From: Adineta steineri
Lineage: Eukaryota; Rotifera; Eurotatoria; Adinetida; Adinetidae
Reading direction: 5' to 3'
Length of the DNA: 64,000 bases
NCBI GenBank assembly: GCA_905250115.1
Contig: CAJNOI010000045.1
Location: forward strand, 403,841 to 467,840
Made by a program: the position numbers and the translations under genes. This document shows, in pieces, positions 36,930 to 49,603 of this stretch (its first letter is position 1; each line of letters begins with the position of its first letter). The notes under the pieces were generated by a model. That model was not told the origin of the DNA. It did not search any database and saw nothing but the letters and a program-made list of their open reading frames with translations.

Positions 36930-37250
36930 GTAGAAAATTCACAAATTTATTGAGAAAACACAACTTGAATGTTACAGTAATTTTCAAAACAAACAAGAAT
37001 TGGTGACAGTTTTATTAGTAATGTTAAAGTAAGGAATGAAAGTAAGGTGGTGTTATATATAAAATTAACTGTGCAATTTATGACAAAGTATATGTAGGAC
37101 AAACTAGGAAAAAAGTAATGAAAACATTAACCAACATATAAGTAATGCAAATAATCCTAAACCAAATTATAGCGATCTGGTCAATCATACAAAAACGTCA
37201 TTTTAAATTTGAAGAAGCATCAATACTAGCACAGGCTAAAAGAATTTTTT
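36930..37250 (+). mobile_element. Decayed Penelope-like element, GIY-YIG end
   Basis: Coding remnants typical of the C-terminus of Penelope-like retroelements: FTNLLRKHNLNVTVIFKTNK before a stop and frame break, then GGVIYKINCAIYDKVYVGQT (the GIY-YIG core with its KVYVGQT motif) in the frame starting at 37046, then SNANNPKPNYSDLVNHTK and, after another frame change, HFKFEEASILAQAKRIFFSG. Several stops and frameshifts make it inactive. Reverse transcriptase motifs are not recognisable upstream; 36.72-36.93 kb is Asn-rich low complexity. Confidence 0.7.
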
Positions 37251-37440
37251 TTTCTGGTTCTAAGAAATGATTTGGCAACAGCGTACTTGTTTTTTACTGT
37301 TTATTTGTAAGTGATCGAATATCAATTTGCATGAAACGTCAATAATTGATTTGTTTTAATTGCTAACTGTTTCACCTCCTTTAATATTCTTTTCTTTTTT
37401 TACTTAGATAATATATTCGTAGTAAATATTACCGGAATTT

Positions 37441-37746
37441 ATGGGAGTTGGTGCATTACAACATTATCATAGCATGACCCACTACGTCCCTCTTCATTTT
37501 CAAAGCCAGGATTTAATAAACCAAGTTTATGTATTAAAACGCGATCGTACTGCAAGCAAAACTGCTCACACAAGCGTATTAATGGATCTCGTAGGCGCAA
37601 CAACAACTACCAACATTAAAGGTACGTTATATCAACTCGTAGCTAAAAGCAATGATCGCTGGAATACTGCTTCCGTCAAATCTCCGGAATTATCTGAAAC
37701 CGACAGGTTCCGGGTCGGATTGTTTGACCTGGGAATATCTCAATAA
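37441..37746 (+). CDS. Unrecognised small ORF, GC-richer than its surroundings
   Basis: A 101-codon frame (MGVGALQHYHSMTHYVPLHF... ending LFDLGISQ) is clearly GC-richer than its neighbours. I do not recognise a family. A part around HTSVLMDLVG and GTLYQLVAKSNDRW has a faint likeness to the first strands of hydroxyisourate hydrolase/transthyretin-like proteins, too weak to name it. A further coding-like stretch follows at about 37800-37995 (NPQITVAYKQSILHVL, then a GTAAGG donor and SSLYSNTAELYEQKWTAKKK), so the gene may continue over small introns or be decayed. It lies just downstream of the Penelope remnant. Confidence 0.35.
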   Translation: MGVGALQHYHSMTHYVPLHFQSQDLINQVYVLKRDRTASKTAHTSVLMDLVGATTTTNIKGTLYQLVAKSNDRWNTASVKSPELSETDRFRVGLFDLGISQ

Positions 37747-38002
37747 TCTATGGGTAAATAAATCATTTTTTACTTTCATGAGCACAATACTTTTTTTTAG
37801 AGTCAAAATGGCATTCATCGAGAATTAATAAATCCGCAAATAACAGTTGCTTACAAGCAATCTATTCTACATGTGCTGGTAAGGTTCATGATTTTTATCA
37901 TTTTTTTAATGTTTTCTTTTAGACAAGTTCTTTATATTCTAACACGGCTGAACTATATGAACAAAAATGGACAGCAAAAAAAAAGTCTAAAGTATCAACG
38001 GT

Positions 38003-38016
38003 TACACCCACACCCT
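38003..38016. repeat. Single telomere-like arm
   Basis: ACACCCACACCCT without a matching G-rich arm nearby. This is the last such tract of any length before the right-hand 26 kb. Confidence 0.6.
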
Positions 38017-38687
38017 ATAATCTTTCTCTCGTGTTATTTTATTGTAATTTTTTCAAATTTCTTCTTCATAATGGTGACGGTTATCACCCAAAGTTTGAAT
38101 AAAATAAAAGCCTTTGAATTTTGAAAAAGTTCTGTGTATTTTATTGCAGTCATTTATTAGTATGAAGATTCTTAAGCAATATATAAACTGCAATATAAGT
38201 TCAAAACAATACATTTCTTTAAGTTATAGTTGCAGCATATTCATTCTCACTAGAGTAGTTTATCTCTTGAATTAATCTTGCCTATATATAATTTGATTTT
38301 GTTTTTAAATGTCAGTCGAAATAGAACACTAACTTTTAAGTGCTTCGAAGAGAAAATTCTCCAACTGCTAAGAAAGTACATAATTGTTTCTGAAAGATAA
38401 TATTGGATATATAAAAACTCAATCATTCAGTCATGGATACAGTGAGTCGAAGCAACGTGCGTTACTTGTTAGGCGCTTGTGAGTACAAAGTTTTAGTTTA
38501 TTCCATTAATCAATCTACAGCAAAAATAAGTCTATAGTTTTTATCCTCTCTAGCATTTTTAGAATCAAAATACAAAATACAACATCTTGAAACTAATAAA
38601 CTATAATAATGTACAGTTGACTTTATTCAATTTAAATAAATAAGAAAATAAAATTACAAGAATATACATATATACATGTGTTATTTT
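38017..38687. other. Intergenic
   Basis: An isolated ATG-led stretch at about 38432 (MDTVSRSNVRYLLGA followed by a GTGAGT donor) could be a first exon, but no following exon was found. Otherwise empty. Confidence 0.4.
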
Positions 38688-39821
38688 TTAGTTTGTACAT
38701 TGTAATTCCGAACCATAACGAGCCAATGTACCACTAGTTTTATCGGCTAAATAAAGTTGATATTGATTTGTAATGACTATATCATATAACATTGAATAAG
38801 TTGAAGTCAAATTCCATGCATATAACAATGAACGTGAATTTATATCATATATTCTAACTCCAAAATTAGCAAATGCTGCCCACATACGATTACATCCATC
38901 AAATGTCACTGATGTTGGAGATTCGCTACTAGTTGCACTTGTAGCAAATAATGTAAAATTATATGGTGAAGTAGTTTTTAACTGCCAAATATTACCTCCC
39001 CATGATCCATCAGTAATATAAACAAAGCTGTCATTATTAGATGCTTTGCCAAGACCATATGCATTTTGTATTGCAAGTGTAATCGATTGATTTAATGTAT
39101 TTGATGGCCAGTTGTAAAAGTTAGCTTTCGAAACACTCGATGGATTCGTTTGTGTTAGAACACATACAAGTGTATTGCTAAAAAGCCAGATAATACGTTG
39201 TGGTCCTCCTTGAGTAAAATTCATATTTCCAGTTTTTGTCAAGTTTAAAGATGAATAAACATAAAGTGTATAAGGTGTTGCAACAGGAAAGATTCCAACA
39301 TAAAGAGAACCTTGAGAATAACTAATTGCTTGAGATCCTGTTGGTAGATTAATACTTGAATTCACGAAGCTAAAAGATGTTGTAGATACAAGTTGAAGTT
39401 TTGATGAAGCCACTGTAGCTAATCTGTTATTGTTACTATCAAGAGCAAGACCAGTAATCGAAGAAATATTCAATGAATTCATTCTTGATTTCATTTGTGT
39501 AATTAACCATGTTAAATTAGAACAACATGGAGTATATTGTACTAATGGTTGAAGTAAATATACTGTCACATTTGAGTTGTTAATGATTTGAAATGGATAT
39601 GATGATAGATTTGAAAATAGTTGACAAGATAAATTCAATGGAAAACTGTTAAAATATTCAACTGAAGGATATTGAAGAGAGTAACATAAACATTGCGACC
39701 ATGTAGATTGATTATATAACCAGATCGAAGGTGCATTGGTCACTATTTGTGCTTGTTTTATAGTACCAATCTTTATGCAGTTCGCATTGACGAATAGTAT
39801 TCCAAATATAAGAAACAGCAT
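38688..39821 (-). CDS. Secreted N-glycosylated protein, propeller-like
   Basis: A single exon. The frame extends upstream to 39881, but the Met at 39821 gives a typical signal peptide (MLFLIFGILFVNANC), so I choose that start: 377 aa. The mature part has a small cysteine-containing N-terminal region (CLCYSLQYP, then CCSNLTW) followed by about 250 residues of beta-rich sequence with propeller-like phrases (ITGLALDSNNNRLATVASSK; SPTSVTFDGCNRMWAAFANF; QYQLYLADKTSGTLARYG). There are more than a dozen N-x-S/T sequons. Likely extracellular, similar in style to NHL/SMP-30-type propeller proteins. Function unknown. Confidence 0.7.
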   Translation of the reverse strand: MLFLIFGILFVNANCIKIGTIKQAQIVTNAPSIWLYNQSTWSQCLCYSLQYPSVEYFNSFPLNLSCQLFSNLSSYPFQIINNSNVTVYLLQPLVQYTPCCSNLTWLITQMKSRMNSLNISSITGLALDSNNNRLATVASSKLQLVSTTSFSFVNSSINLPTGSQAISYSQGSLYVGIFPVATPYTLYVYSSLNLTKTGNMNFTQGGPQRIIWLFSNTLVCVLTQTNPSSVSKANFYNWPSNTLNQSITLAIQNAYGLGKASNNDSFVYITDGSWGGNIWQLKTTSPYNFTLFATSATSSESPTSVTFDGCNRMWAAFANFGVRIYDINSRSLLYAWNLTSTYSMLYDIVITNQYQLYLADKTSGTLARYGSELQCTN

Positions 39822-41092
39822 GATCGTAATGAAATGTATTCTGACGATAATATTTAGTATATATATATATACATGTAACAATATAGTTTAAAATACTTTT
39901 TTTTCTAAAGCATCACGTTTTTAAACACATGAGGTAAGTAAGTATGTTTTTCTGTTATATAATATCGCATTGCAAGAACATTTTCACTCAATATTAATGT
40001 TATTTCAATAATAGTTTATACTCTATGAGCGATGACATAATGATGAAGACATAAATAAGTACAAAATAAAGTTCAATTGATTCCCATTATATTGATATGC
40101 TTAACGACAAAATGATACTTTAGACGCACTTCTCTTACTTTTAAATAAGGCTATTTCTATATTCACAAAAATATTATATACTTTTATACTCAAAAATAAC
40201 AACCCATCATCACAAAAGAAGCAACTAATTATGTCAAATAATGTTTTATATGTAACAATTATTACATATTCAAAAACATCAGAAGGGCTTTAAGTAAACG
40301 ATTCGAAAGAAAAGAAATGTTACATTTCTTTTTTCACATCCTCAAATCACAGTACAGCAGACATTAAAAACAAAATCTATCAATTTTAATTTGTAAGAAT
40401 GAGATATGCAGCATTGGATACAAAAGTATCGTTTCAGATTTTAAAAGAACATACTTTTTAAATTAGTTTTTGTATGTCGATAAGAAACTGAAAAGAGTTA
40501 AAGACAATTTTCTTGTCAATCAATTCATCTGTAATCTTTATATTGATCATGAAGTTGAGTAACTATTTCAATTAAATTAAGATGAGAACTATCAAAATAG
40601 ACAAAAGTAAGGATCTGTGTGCATCTGTTTACCGAGTTGAAATCTGAATAATAGAGAAAGTTAATACTTTTAGAGATACTCAATTAGTTGTAGCAATAGA
40701 CCATACACTGATTTATTCATATACTCCTCACTATTGTATCACATTTTCATTTGAAGTTATAGTTACAAAACAAAACTTTGAGAAGCGTTTAAAAGTACTG
40801 CATTGTAACAAAATGTAAGTATTGTTGTTGTTCGCTTCTGTATTTTTCAATAGATAAAAAAATCATGGAAGATCTATTTGTGCAAAAGAATGATGTTCAA
40901 GCTACTATTTAAAAGAAACTACACTTTGTTCGGTTAAGTGAAAGTAAGATCAAAACTTATGAATACACGCTTAATAATTAATTTTGTCTTTACAAAAAGT
41001 TCAATATATTATATTTAATAACAAAAAGTAAAATAAAACATTAAATACTGTACAATAGTAACAAGAAAAATACAGGAAGAAAGATTAACAAT
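39822..41092. other. Intergenic, AT-rich
   Basis: No gene seen. It lies between the 5' end of the secreted protein gene and the 3' end of the multipass membrane protein gene. Confidence 0.55.
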
Positions 41093-42311
41093 TTAAAAAG
41101 GTCTAGGTTCTATAACAAGACTATAAATTCTTGGTGACTGAAAAGTTGGTATCACTTTGTTTTTATATCGCCAAAAAAATAAACATAAACGAATGCATGT
41201 TAATATACATGTTATACAAAAAATCAACCGAACCGACCAAATGACATCGATCGATGAAGACAACTCATCGTGTTGACGGAAAACAATTCCTCCTAAAAGC
41301 CATATAAAAGCAAACCATGGTGATAAAGTAAATGCAAGTGAATTATAGAAAATTATATTTTCAAGAATAGAAAGTATCAAAAGACCAAATAGAAGAACAG
41401 AACATCCAATAAAAGATGCTGTTATTGGTGAAATATAATTACTATAAATAAAACCTATAACAATTGATAAACAACTTTCATAGAAAAGAACAGATGCCCA
41501 TAAAGCTAAACCATTATGATATAATAATCGTGTTAGCCAAACATCGACAAAACTTAAATAATATAAAAAATTAATTTCTTTTATATTAAAATCAGATAAT
41601 ACATACAATCTTTGTCGTAAATAATTGTTTAAATTTTCCCATAATGATACATGAACAACAACTAAAATAATAAGTACTTCACATAATGTACCCACATGAC
41701 GAAAGATTGAAATCTAATATAAAATAAAAACATATTAAAAAATAACAATTGCCATATTTTTTCTTCCTACTCCAATTCCATATTTATTTTTTGCAGCAGC
41801 TGCCAATTGAGGTGTATATAAAATAAGACCAAATGCCATATAGAAAAAACACCATTTATTCATTGCACATGGATGTTGATAGAAATAACTACCTGATGAT
41901 GTTCGACGAAAAACACCAATTATTGAATATATAATTAATATAGCCTAAAGAAATATTTATGAATCACTTTAAAAATTTTATATGTATTAATTTTACCTGC
42001 CAAATAAAAACAATATACCATATATATGATATACTGGAAGGTGAAGGAGTTAATTCAGTCGGATATCGATTAAGAGATGGAATATAAATACCAGTTTTGA
42101 GATCATCTATATTATAAATCGATATATTTAATTAAGTAGATTTTCAATATGAATACATACTTGATGAGTAGAATAGATCTACAGAAATACGTTGACAAAC
42201 TTGAATTAAAAAGAATATAGTAGATATACCCATATAAAGGATATGAATCCAATCATGTTCATACATGACAGTAGGTAGAACATAATCATTTTCTACGACA
42301 GCTATTTCCAT
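41093..42311 (-). CDS. Multipass membrane protein, family not recognised
   Basis: Four exons: 42311-42161, 42106-41997, 41944-41771, 41713-41093; introns 54, 52 and 57 nt; 1056 nt, 351 aa. About eight hydrophobic helices are visible, for example ILYMGISTIFFLIQVC, ISYIWYIVFIWQAILIIYSI, WCFFYMAFGLILYTPQLAAA, TLCEVLIILVVVHVSLW, ALWASVLFYESCLSIVIGFI, VLLFGLLILSILENIIFY, LSPWFAFIWLLGGIVF and LIFCITCILTCIRLCLFFW. The W-x-I-V-F-I-W-Q-A pattern in helix 2 recalls an uncharacterised invertebrate membrane family; I cannot name a substrate. It is in the same orientation as the calpain gene, 332 bp downstream of it. Confidence 0.75.
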
Positions 42312-42643
42312 TTAAATATCGTTCGTTTTTATATTTATGAATTAGTTCTAAATTCTAAAATCAATAGTAGAGCATGTAATATAATCAATCGCTTCTTTCG
42401 ATTAGTTAGAAGAACTATAGCCAATAGGATAGCGACGTTTGATGATGGCAGTACTCTCTATTGATTTCTGTTCTATCGGCTAACAAAATCCAAAATAGAA
42501 AAAGAATATTATCTATGTTGAATTTTCAACAACATAAATACTCAATTAATTTCAACTGTATTATATTAAAATATTTAATTTATTAGATGTATCGTAGCTA
42601 GAATATATAAATATATACACATATAAGTTTTTTATCTATTCAA

Positions 42644-44466
42644 TTATACCATCTTGGAATAGTCATCTGCTATTGTCGACATACGAGCTGCAGCAAGGGA
42701 TAGACCTCCTTTTTTCGGTGTTTCTTTCGTTCCCGTCGTTCTTGTAGCAACCGGTTTTCTCGTTGTTACAGCGGTATTAGACATCTTTTTATCTTGAAGC
42801 AATGATGTAGGTAGTTTTCGTTCAGTAGCATCGAATGTAAAAGCTACATCACAAAGAACATCAATTGTAAATTTTGCAAAAGAACCTGCTTCGAAACAAG
42901 TAGGTACTATATAATATTCTATTCCTGCATGTAAACGAACTAATTTTGATACTGATCTAGCTCGTCCAAATGTTGCTTCATCGTTATATGTATTCGAAAG
43001 AATATAGATACCAATTGGATGATGTTGAGCAAGTGGAACATCTGTTTCAAATGATTGATGAAGAATTATTCGCACGACAGATGTACCTGAAAGTGTAAGA
43101 AGATATGCAGGATTTTGATAAAATGTCATTGTATCGGATTTAATTTGTCTACCACCAGCATTTTCTTTATGCCATTGTCCATGAACAATTTGAACAGGTT
43201 GTTGAAATGCACTTGTCCATGTACGTAGTTCTACTTTTGGTAATGTTTGTTGAGAAAAGAATTGTAACCAAAATGATGTATTAATATTTGGATAATAAGT
43301 TGATAAAACAGCTGCATATTGTTGACCTTGTTTAGGTTCAATATTAATTGTAAGAATTACTTCTCGTTTATTCCAAAATTTTGATTGACAAACTACTTCG
43401 TAATTATCTTGAGTAGGTATTGGATGTGATTTAAGTTGAACTACTGTTATACCTATTTGTGGATAATTGAGTTTAATATCTGTTGTTGTTCGTTCATTTC
43501 GTTGATCAATTGTATGACCAAAGATGAGAATCGTTTTCTTCAAATAAGGTAAAGGTAAAAGAACAAATGGATTTCGATAAAATGTAGCATAATTTGTACA
43601 ACCACCATTAGTTAATGTTGTCCAATTACCAAATAGATTTTGATAGGGTTGAACATCTAAATGACATATTTGAATACGATTACATGATTGTTTAAGTTCA
43701 GACCAAGTAACAAGTTGAGTTCCAGGTGTATTTGACCATAATGGATGACTTTTAGAAATAGACGCAAAAAATGCCTAGAAGAAAAAGAATAATAATAAAA
43801 CCTCTTATTTAGATTATTTTTTACTTCTCGAGCACGACTATCTTCATCACATATATGATTAATTCCATGAGGATTATGAATAATAACATATTTTTCTCGT
43901 GTTCGTTGATAAATAAAAGTAGCTAAAATTGCATAAGCATGATTAACTATAAGTCCATTGTTGGTGGTAGTAGTTGTTGCTGTTGTTGTTGTTGATTCAT
44001 TTGTTCGAATAGCTCCACAAGTAACTAATATATTTTTATTAGTTAAACCTTTTTCAATTCTGTTCCACAGATCTGTATCATTAGGTTCAACTTCTTCAAC
44101 AGGTTTTCCTAATAGATCATATAATGCTTCGGATGTATTTCCACCAATTAAATTTTCATATCGCCCACCATAAAATTGAGCATAAGCTTGTTCAATAATA
44201 TAAGGCCATTGAACATTCATTACAGTTGAACGACAGTATTGATATTCATCTGTTAATGATTGTAATACTATTGGTACTTCAATACGTTCACCTTGTCGAT
44301 AGAAAAAACAAATAAATGATGACGAAGAAATAATTGATTTAAGTAAAGATGGTTGACATGATGCTAATGCTTGAAGTGAAGCAATAAGAAAACAGTTTCC
44401 TAATCGACCTTGTACTATATCACCATGATATGGTTCACGACCTGTTGGCCACACATTAATAGACAT
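42644..44466 (-). CDS. Calpain-like cysteine protease
   Basis: Two exons: 44466-43825 and 43774-42644; intron 50 nt; 1773 nt, 590 aa. The calpain core has Cys25 (IVQGRLGNCFLIASLQALAS), His176 (GLIVNHAYAILATF) and Asn198 (VIIHNPHGINH). The last motif is NPHG where calpains normally have NPWG, and the Cys motif is GNCF rather than GDCW. Calpain beta-sandwich regions follow (NWTTLTNGGCTNYATFYRNP and a second with PIGIYILSNTYNDEATFGRA). The C-terminal 60 residues are Lys/Thr-rich. No EF-hands, so a non-classical calpain. The chosen ATG is only 24 codons before the catalytic Cys; the frame is open for four more codons to an acceptor-like CTTATAG, so an upstream exon is possible. Triad residues are present; the Trp substitution may affect calcium-linked activation. 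Confidence 0.82.
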
Positions 44467-45817
44467 TTTAACAAACAACTATAAGAACAAATAACATAAA
44501 ATGGCGAAAAGTTAAAACTTTTATATATATATATAACAATGTTTTTATTTCTTCTTATCAAAGAAGTTCTTCGAAAGTTTAAGTATTATAACATTTTATA
44601 ATCGAGAATCATATCATTATTATCACTATTGTAAATTCTTGGAAAGAGCAAGAAATCCGAGAATTAAAATATATGATTGAGTTCATTGACACTAACTTAC
44701 CTCTCTTATAAATATTAAAAAAATGAGAATACGTTAATTTCGAAATTTCTTTATTTGTCTGGAATGATGATGAATGTTAAGAAAGAAATACATATGCAAT
44801 ATGGTTTAATTTTTCATCATGCACTATAGTAAAATTAACAAAAACGAAAGCAACTCAATGATTCACTTGACGATTTCTCCTTTTTCTTCAACAAATTTGA
44901 AGCAACAAAAATGTTGAAGAAATACTGTAAGAACGAAATTCGTTGTTTTTCTGAGTCACATTTCATTCTTCATGCTGTTCTTCTTTTCGGTGCTGTCTTT
45001 CATGCATCAAGATAATATGAATTACGATATTTATTTTATGACGCATAAAAGCAACGTTTTTTGATTCTATTTCTTTTATCTTTAACTCCTTTTTTTATGA
45101 TATTTTCATATAAGATCACAACAATGTATTATGCAATCACCTTTCGATAGATGATAATGCATTTCATCAGACAGCTTAAAAACAATGTATATGTTACAGT
45201 GTCATGTTAAATTCTACACATAGTTTAGAGACCACAATTTTCATAATCAAAAGCACATCTCAATATTGAAAAAAACAGAAAATAATTATCTTCTTCGATT
45301 CTTAACTTTTCTCTTTTTTTCGAAATAAATATAATGCAGAGCAAAGTAGTACGCTATTATATTGTGTACGATATAAGATGTTGTGATAATTTATGGATTA
45401 AAAGAAGAAATACTTTATATGATAATAAATTTCTCGTTTGATTGAACATCTGATGCTATATGTCTGTAGTGTTTAACGTCAAATATGATTAGAAAAAATC
45501 TACATATACCAAAAAGATATAGTTAAGGCGACATCTATCAACTAGTGATTCTCATATATTTTTGATATAGTTTGAATCAATTATACTTTGATTTTTGTAG
45601 ATCGCTTCCTTTCCGATAAACTTGTACAATAAAGTAATTGATATACAATAATAGTATGTCGTTTATTGTAAGAAATAACCAATATATACATTCTAGTATT
45701 TCATCTGATGAATGTATAGTACCTCGATTAATCTATTCTATTATTTTCTTTTCGTTTCTTTTCGACTATATATATATATATATATGATTTTGATTTTTAA
45801 GACTAACACGCACTTCA
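44467..45817. other. Divergent intergenic region, calpain / kinesin
   Basis: A 1.35-kb AT-rich spacer that must carry the promoters of two divergently transcribed genes. No gene is seen. A (TA)n run is at about 45770. Confidence 0.55.
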
Positions 45818-48800
45818 ATGAAGAAAGTACAGCTTGGTTCACGTGATTTACTTGTCAATGGTGGTGGTTGTCCTGTTGAGGTGACTCATCAAATATTCTG
45901 AATTGAAATTTTAAAAAAATTATCATATTTATTTTTTAAAGGTTTTTTGTCGTTTACGACCACCAAAAGACAATAATAATGATCAACAACAACAACAACA
46001 ACCAGATAATTCATCATCATGTATAAAAATTGCAAGTTCAACAGAACTTGTTCTTTATTCATCCGAGGTTAGCGAGTACCTTTGAAAAAAATAATTAATT
46101 GATTAGTTTATATTTCTAGAATGCTAAAAATGGACAAATAAGAGAAGTAAATAATTTCAATTGATAATTTATTCTATTTACAATTTGAATTTTATTTAGT
46201 CTCGTTATGAATTCAGTCATATTCTTACAGATAATATTTCTCAATTAGCTGCTTTTAAAGAATTAGCTTTACCTTTATTGAATGATCTTATTCAAGGCAA
46301 AAGCAGTAAGTATTTATCACTTCTATAGAAACTAAAGATTCTATTTTATTTCTTATCAAAAAATCTAGGTGTCTTGTTTACATATGGAATAACTGGTTCT
46401 GGGAAAACTTATACAATGATGGGTCCATTGAATAATCCTGGTTTAATTCCACGTTCATTTGATGTTATTTTTAATTCAATTGGATCTTATCTTGGAAAGA
46501 AATACGTCAGTTATATATTTCAATATTTCTTTTTATTATTTTATTTTTGTATTCATATGATCATTTAGTTGCTTCGTTCTGATCGACAAAATAGTTATGA
46601 AATTCAAAGTGAAGCTGATATTTTATTTGAACGACAACGTCGAGAAATTCAAATGAAAACACGTGCCAAGTAAAAATTAGTTTTGTTCAATTTTCCAATT
46701 AATATAATATCATTAAATTTAGAATTCCTGAAGCATCAAGTATTCGTACATTAGATACTACATCAATACATATTCCACAATCAAATGCAAATTGTTCATA
46801 TTTTGTCTTTGTTACATTTGTTGAAATTTACAATAATTATATATATGATTTATTTGATGATGATATTCTTAATAAGTAAAAAAAGATTATATAAAGAAAG
46901 AACAAGAGAATTATTCTTTATGATTTATCTAGAGCACCACAATCGAAACAATTACGAGAAGATAATCGTGCTCGACCATATATAAAAGATGTTAAAGAAA
47001 TTGAAATACGTTCAAGTGAAGAAGCTATTGATTTACTTAATATGGGTTTAAAACGACGTCGTATTGCTCATACACAATTGAATACAGAATCAAGTCGTTC
47101 TCATAGTGTTCTTTCAATGCGTCTTGTTCAATTTCAAAATGATATTCCACCGACATCACTTGTATATATTTGATTTAATTTTAATTTCGATAATATTCTT
47201 TTCATTTTTATAATAGACAAAAGATGATTTGACAGTAAGTACTATTCATTTAGTTGATTTAGCTGGTAGTGAACGTGTTAATCGAGCTAAAACAGTTGGT
47301 GAACGAGTTAAAGAAGCAAGTAAGTAATTTAATTGAGGTTTTTACTAAATGATTAAAGTTTTAATTTAATCTAGGTAATATCAATTCATCATTAATGGTT
47401 CTTCGACAATGTTTTGAAACTTTACGTGAAAATCAAGCACAAGGTACAAGCAAGGTAATTATTATTTATATTAAACTTTTTTAAATCATGAATAATTATA
47501 AATATAGATAGTACCATATCGTGAATCAAAATTAACATCTTTTTTCAAAAGTTATTTCGATGGCGAAGGTCAAATACGAATGATTCTTTGTGTTAATCCA
47601 ACTGTAGATGGATATGAAGAAATTCAAGTAAATATTTTTATTTTCTATTGTATTTTTTTTTAATATTTCAATCATTGTATCTATAGCATGCACTTAAATT
47701 TGGCGAATTAACTAAAGATGTTATGGTACCACGTGCTTTACCACCACCACCGCCACTACCTTCAGTTCCACCAAAAATAACTCGTACTGGTGGTTTACGT
47801 GAAATCGATAATCAACAACAACAACAACAAATAAATACACAACCAGTTCTTTTTACTGAATTCAAGTAAATTTACTATGATTCTATTTATTTAGAATTTC
47901 GATCTTTATCTATATTTCTATATAGTGCTCAAGCATTAATTGCTCCGTTTCCATCACTTGAATATTCTTTAATGGATGGAGCTGAAGATGATGAATCTAT
48001 TTTAATTCTTCAAGAACATTTACGACGACGTATCGAAGAACGACAACGATTAAATATGGTTTGAAAGATATTTTATTTATTTCAATAATTATCTTTTATT
48101 TAAATGAATTATTTAGCTTATTCAAGATCAACAAGAATATTTACGTAAATTTACACTTGAATTAGCATCGGATTATGATTCAACTATATCCAATCATGAA
48201 GATTTATCAAAAGAAAATGACCAACAAACAAAAACAATTCGTCATTTACAAACACGTATTAAATTATTGGAAAAATCACAAAATGATTTATATAAAACTA
48301 CAAATCAAACTGAACGTGAAAATAAAATACTTAAAGCACAAGTCATTTTTCATTTCTCTTTCATTAATTTATAATAAACCTTGTTTTTTTAAATTCTAAT
48401 CTAGATTGAAGAACGAAATAATGAAATAAAATCATTAAAATTCGACCGACGCAAAGATAAAAATGATTTTGAAAATAAAATGAAAATAAAATTAAATGAA
48501 GTTGAACAACAATATGTAAGAAATGAATATTTATATGAAAAGAAATATATTTTTTATCAATTTTTAAAGATCAATGAAATAAAAAATAAAGAAATTAAAA
48601 TGCGTGAACTTGGACGACAACATGATGATAAATTAAATATCATAAGATCAATGGCTGCAAGTAATACTCTTACAAATGAACAATTTGTAGTACCAATCAA
48701 TTCAACACCAACACAGTAAATATTCATATGAAAATTGATATTGTGAAAGTTTAAAGAAAATATTTCCTATTCTTTCAAGAAATTCAACAGAACATGCTTA

Positions 48801-49603
48801 TCAAAATCAACAACAACAATATCATCGTGTTGAAATGATAATATCTCAAAATTGTAATACACCAATATTAGATGCAAATTCCCGTCAACATGCTCATACA
48901 CCAAATACTGAACCAATGCCTATTGAAAATGGAAATGGACATCCAGTTGTTGGCCATCCAAGACAACAACATCGACGATCACGATCATTAAGTGAAGTTT
49001 GGCTTGAACATAGACCACAAGGAACAGTTCAAACAGGTTTAAAATAATTATTTATTTTTTTTCTAAAGAAATATAAAATTATTTATTTAAATATAGAGAC
49101 ACTTCTTCAACCAAAATTTCATAAGAAAGTATGTACTCAACAAGCACCAGCTAAACAAGAAATCGTTCGAACAACAAAATATGTTTTAACACATCAAAAT
49201 CTTGATGCACAAGGTGAACTTGTTACTGATCTTGTTAAAGTAAATTAAATTCTGAATATTAAATTGATAGTTTTCTATTATTTATTTAGGGTGATGTTCT
49301 TCCATCGAGTACTGGTGGTGTTAATGTTATTTTTAATGATGTTGAACGATTAACATGTACATCACCACCAGATCCCTTAATGTTACATAAACGATGTCAA
49401 AGTGAAGAACGAGTACTTCACGAAGTAAATTAAAATTATTTTGTTTTTAATCAAATTAATTCTATATATATATATTTCATCTTAGAACAATACACAATCA
49501 CCTTCGACTCGTCAGGGTCCGGCTGTAGCACCTAAGTAAGTTAAATTTTTATTGATTATTATAATTTCTTTCTTCTTTTTTTTCTAGACGATTTCGTATG
49601 TAA
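45818..49603 (+). CDS. KIF23: Kinesin-6, KIF23/MKLP1 ortholog
   Basis: Twenty-one small exons: 45818-45880, 45942-46067, 46120-46146, 46200-46305, 46369-46505, 46569-46669, 46723-46875, 46933-47161, 47217-47319, 47375-47454, 47508-47627, 47687-47865, 47926-48058, 48117-48341, 48405-48515, 48570-48715, 48780-49036, 49097-49239, 49290-49424, 49486-49535, 49588-49603; 2640 nt, 879 aa, all phases consistent. Motor landmarks: VFCRLRPP, P-loop [35 protein letters not shown], switch [10 protein letters not shown], switch [18 protein letters not shown], and [21 protein letters not shown] neck and coiled coil follow. The C-terminal region matches the MKLP1 tail: [55 protein letters not shown]. It is the motor of centralspindlin, required for the central spindle and cytokinesis. 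Some donors are weak (GTCAGT after exon 5, GTTTGA after exon 13). Confidence 0.94.

Noticed and set aside
38432..38477. Possible first exon MDTVSRSNVRYLLGA
   Set aside because: It has a GTGAGT donor, but no in-phase downstream exon could be found.
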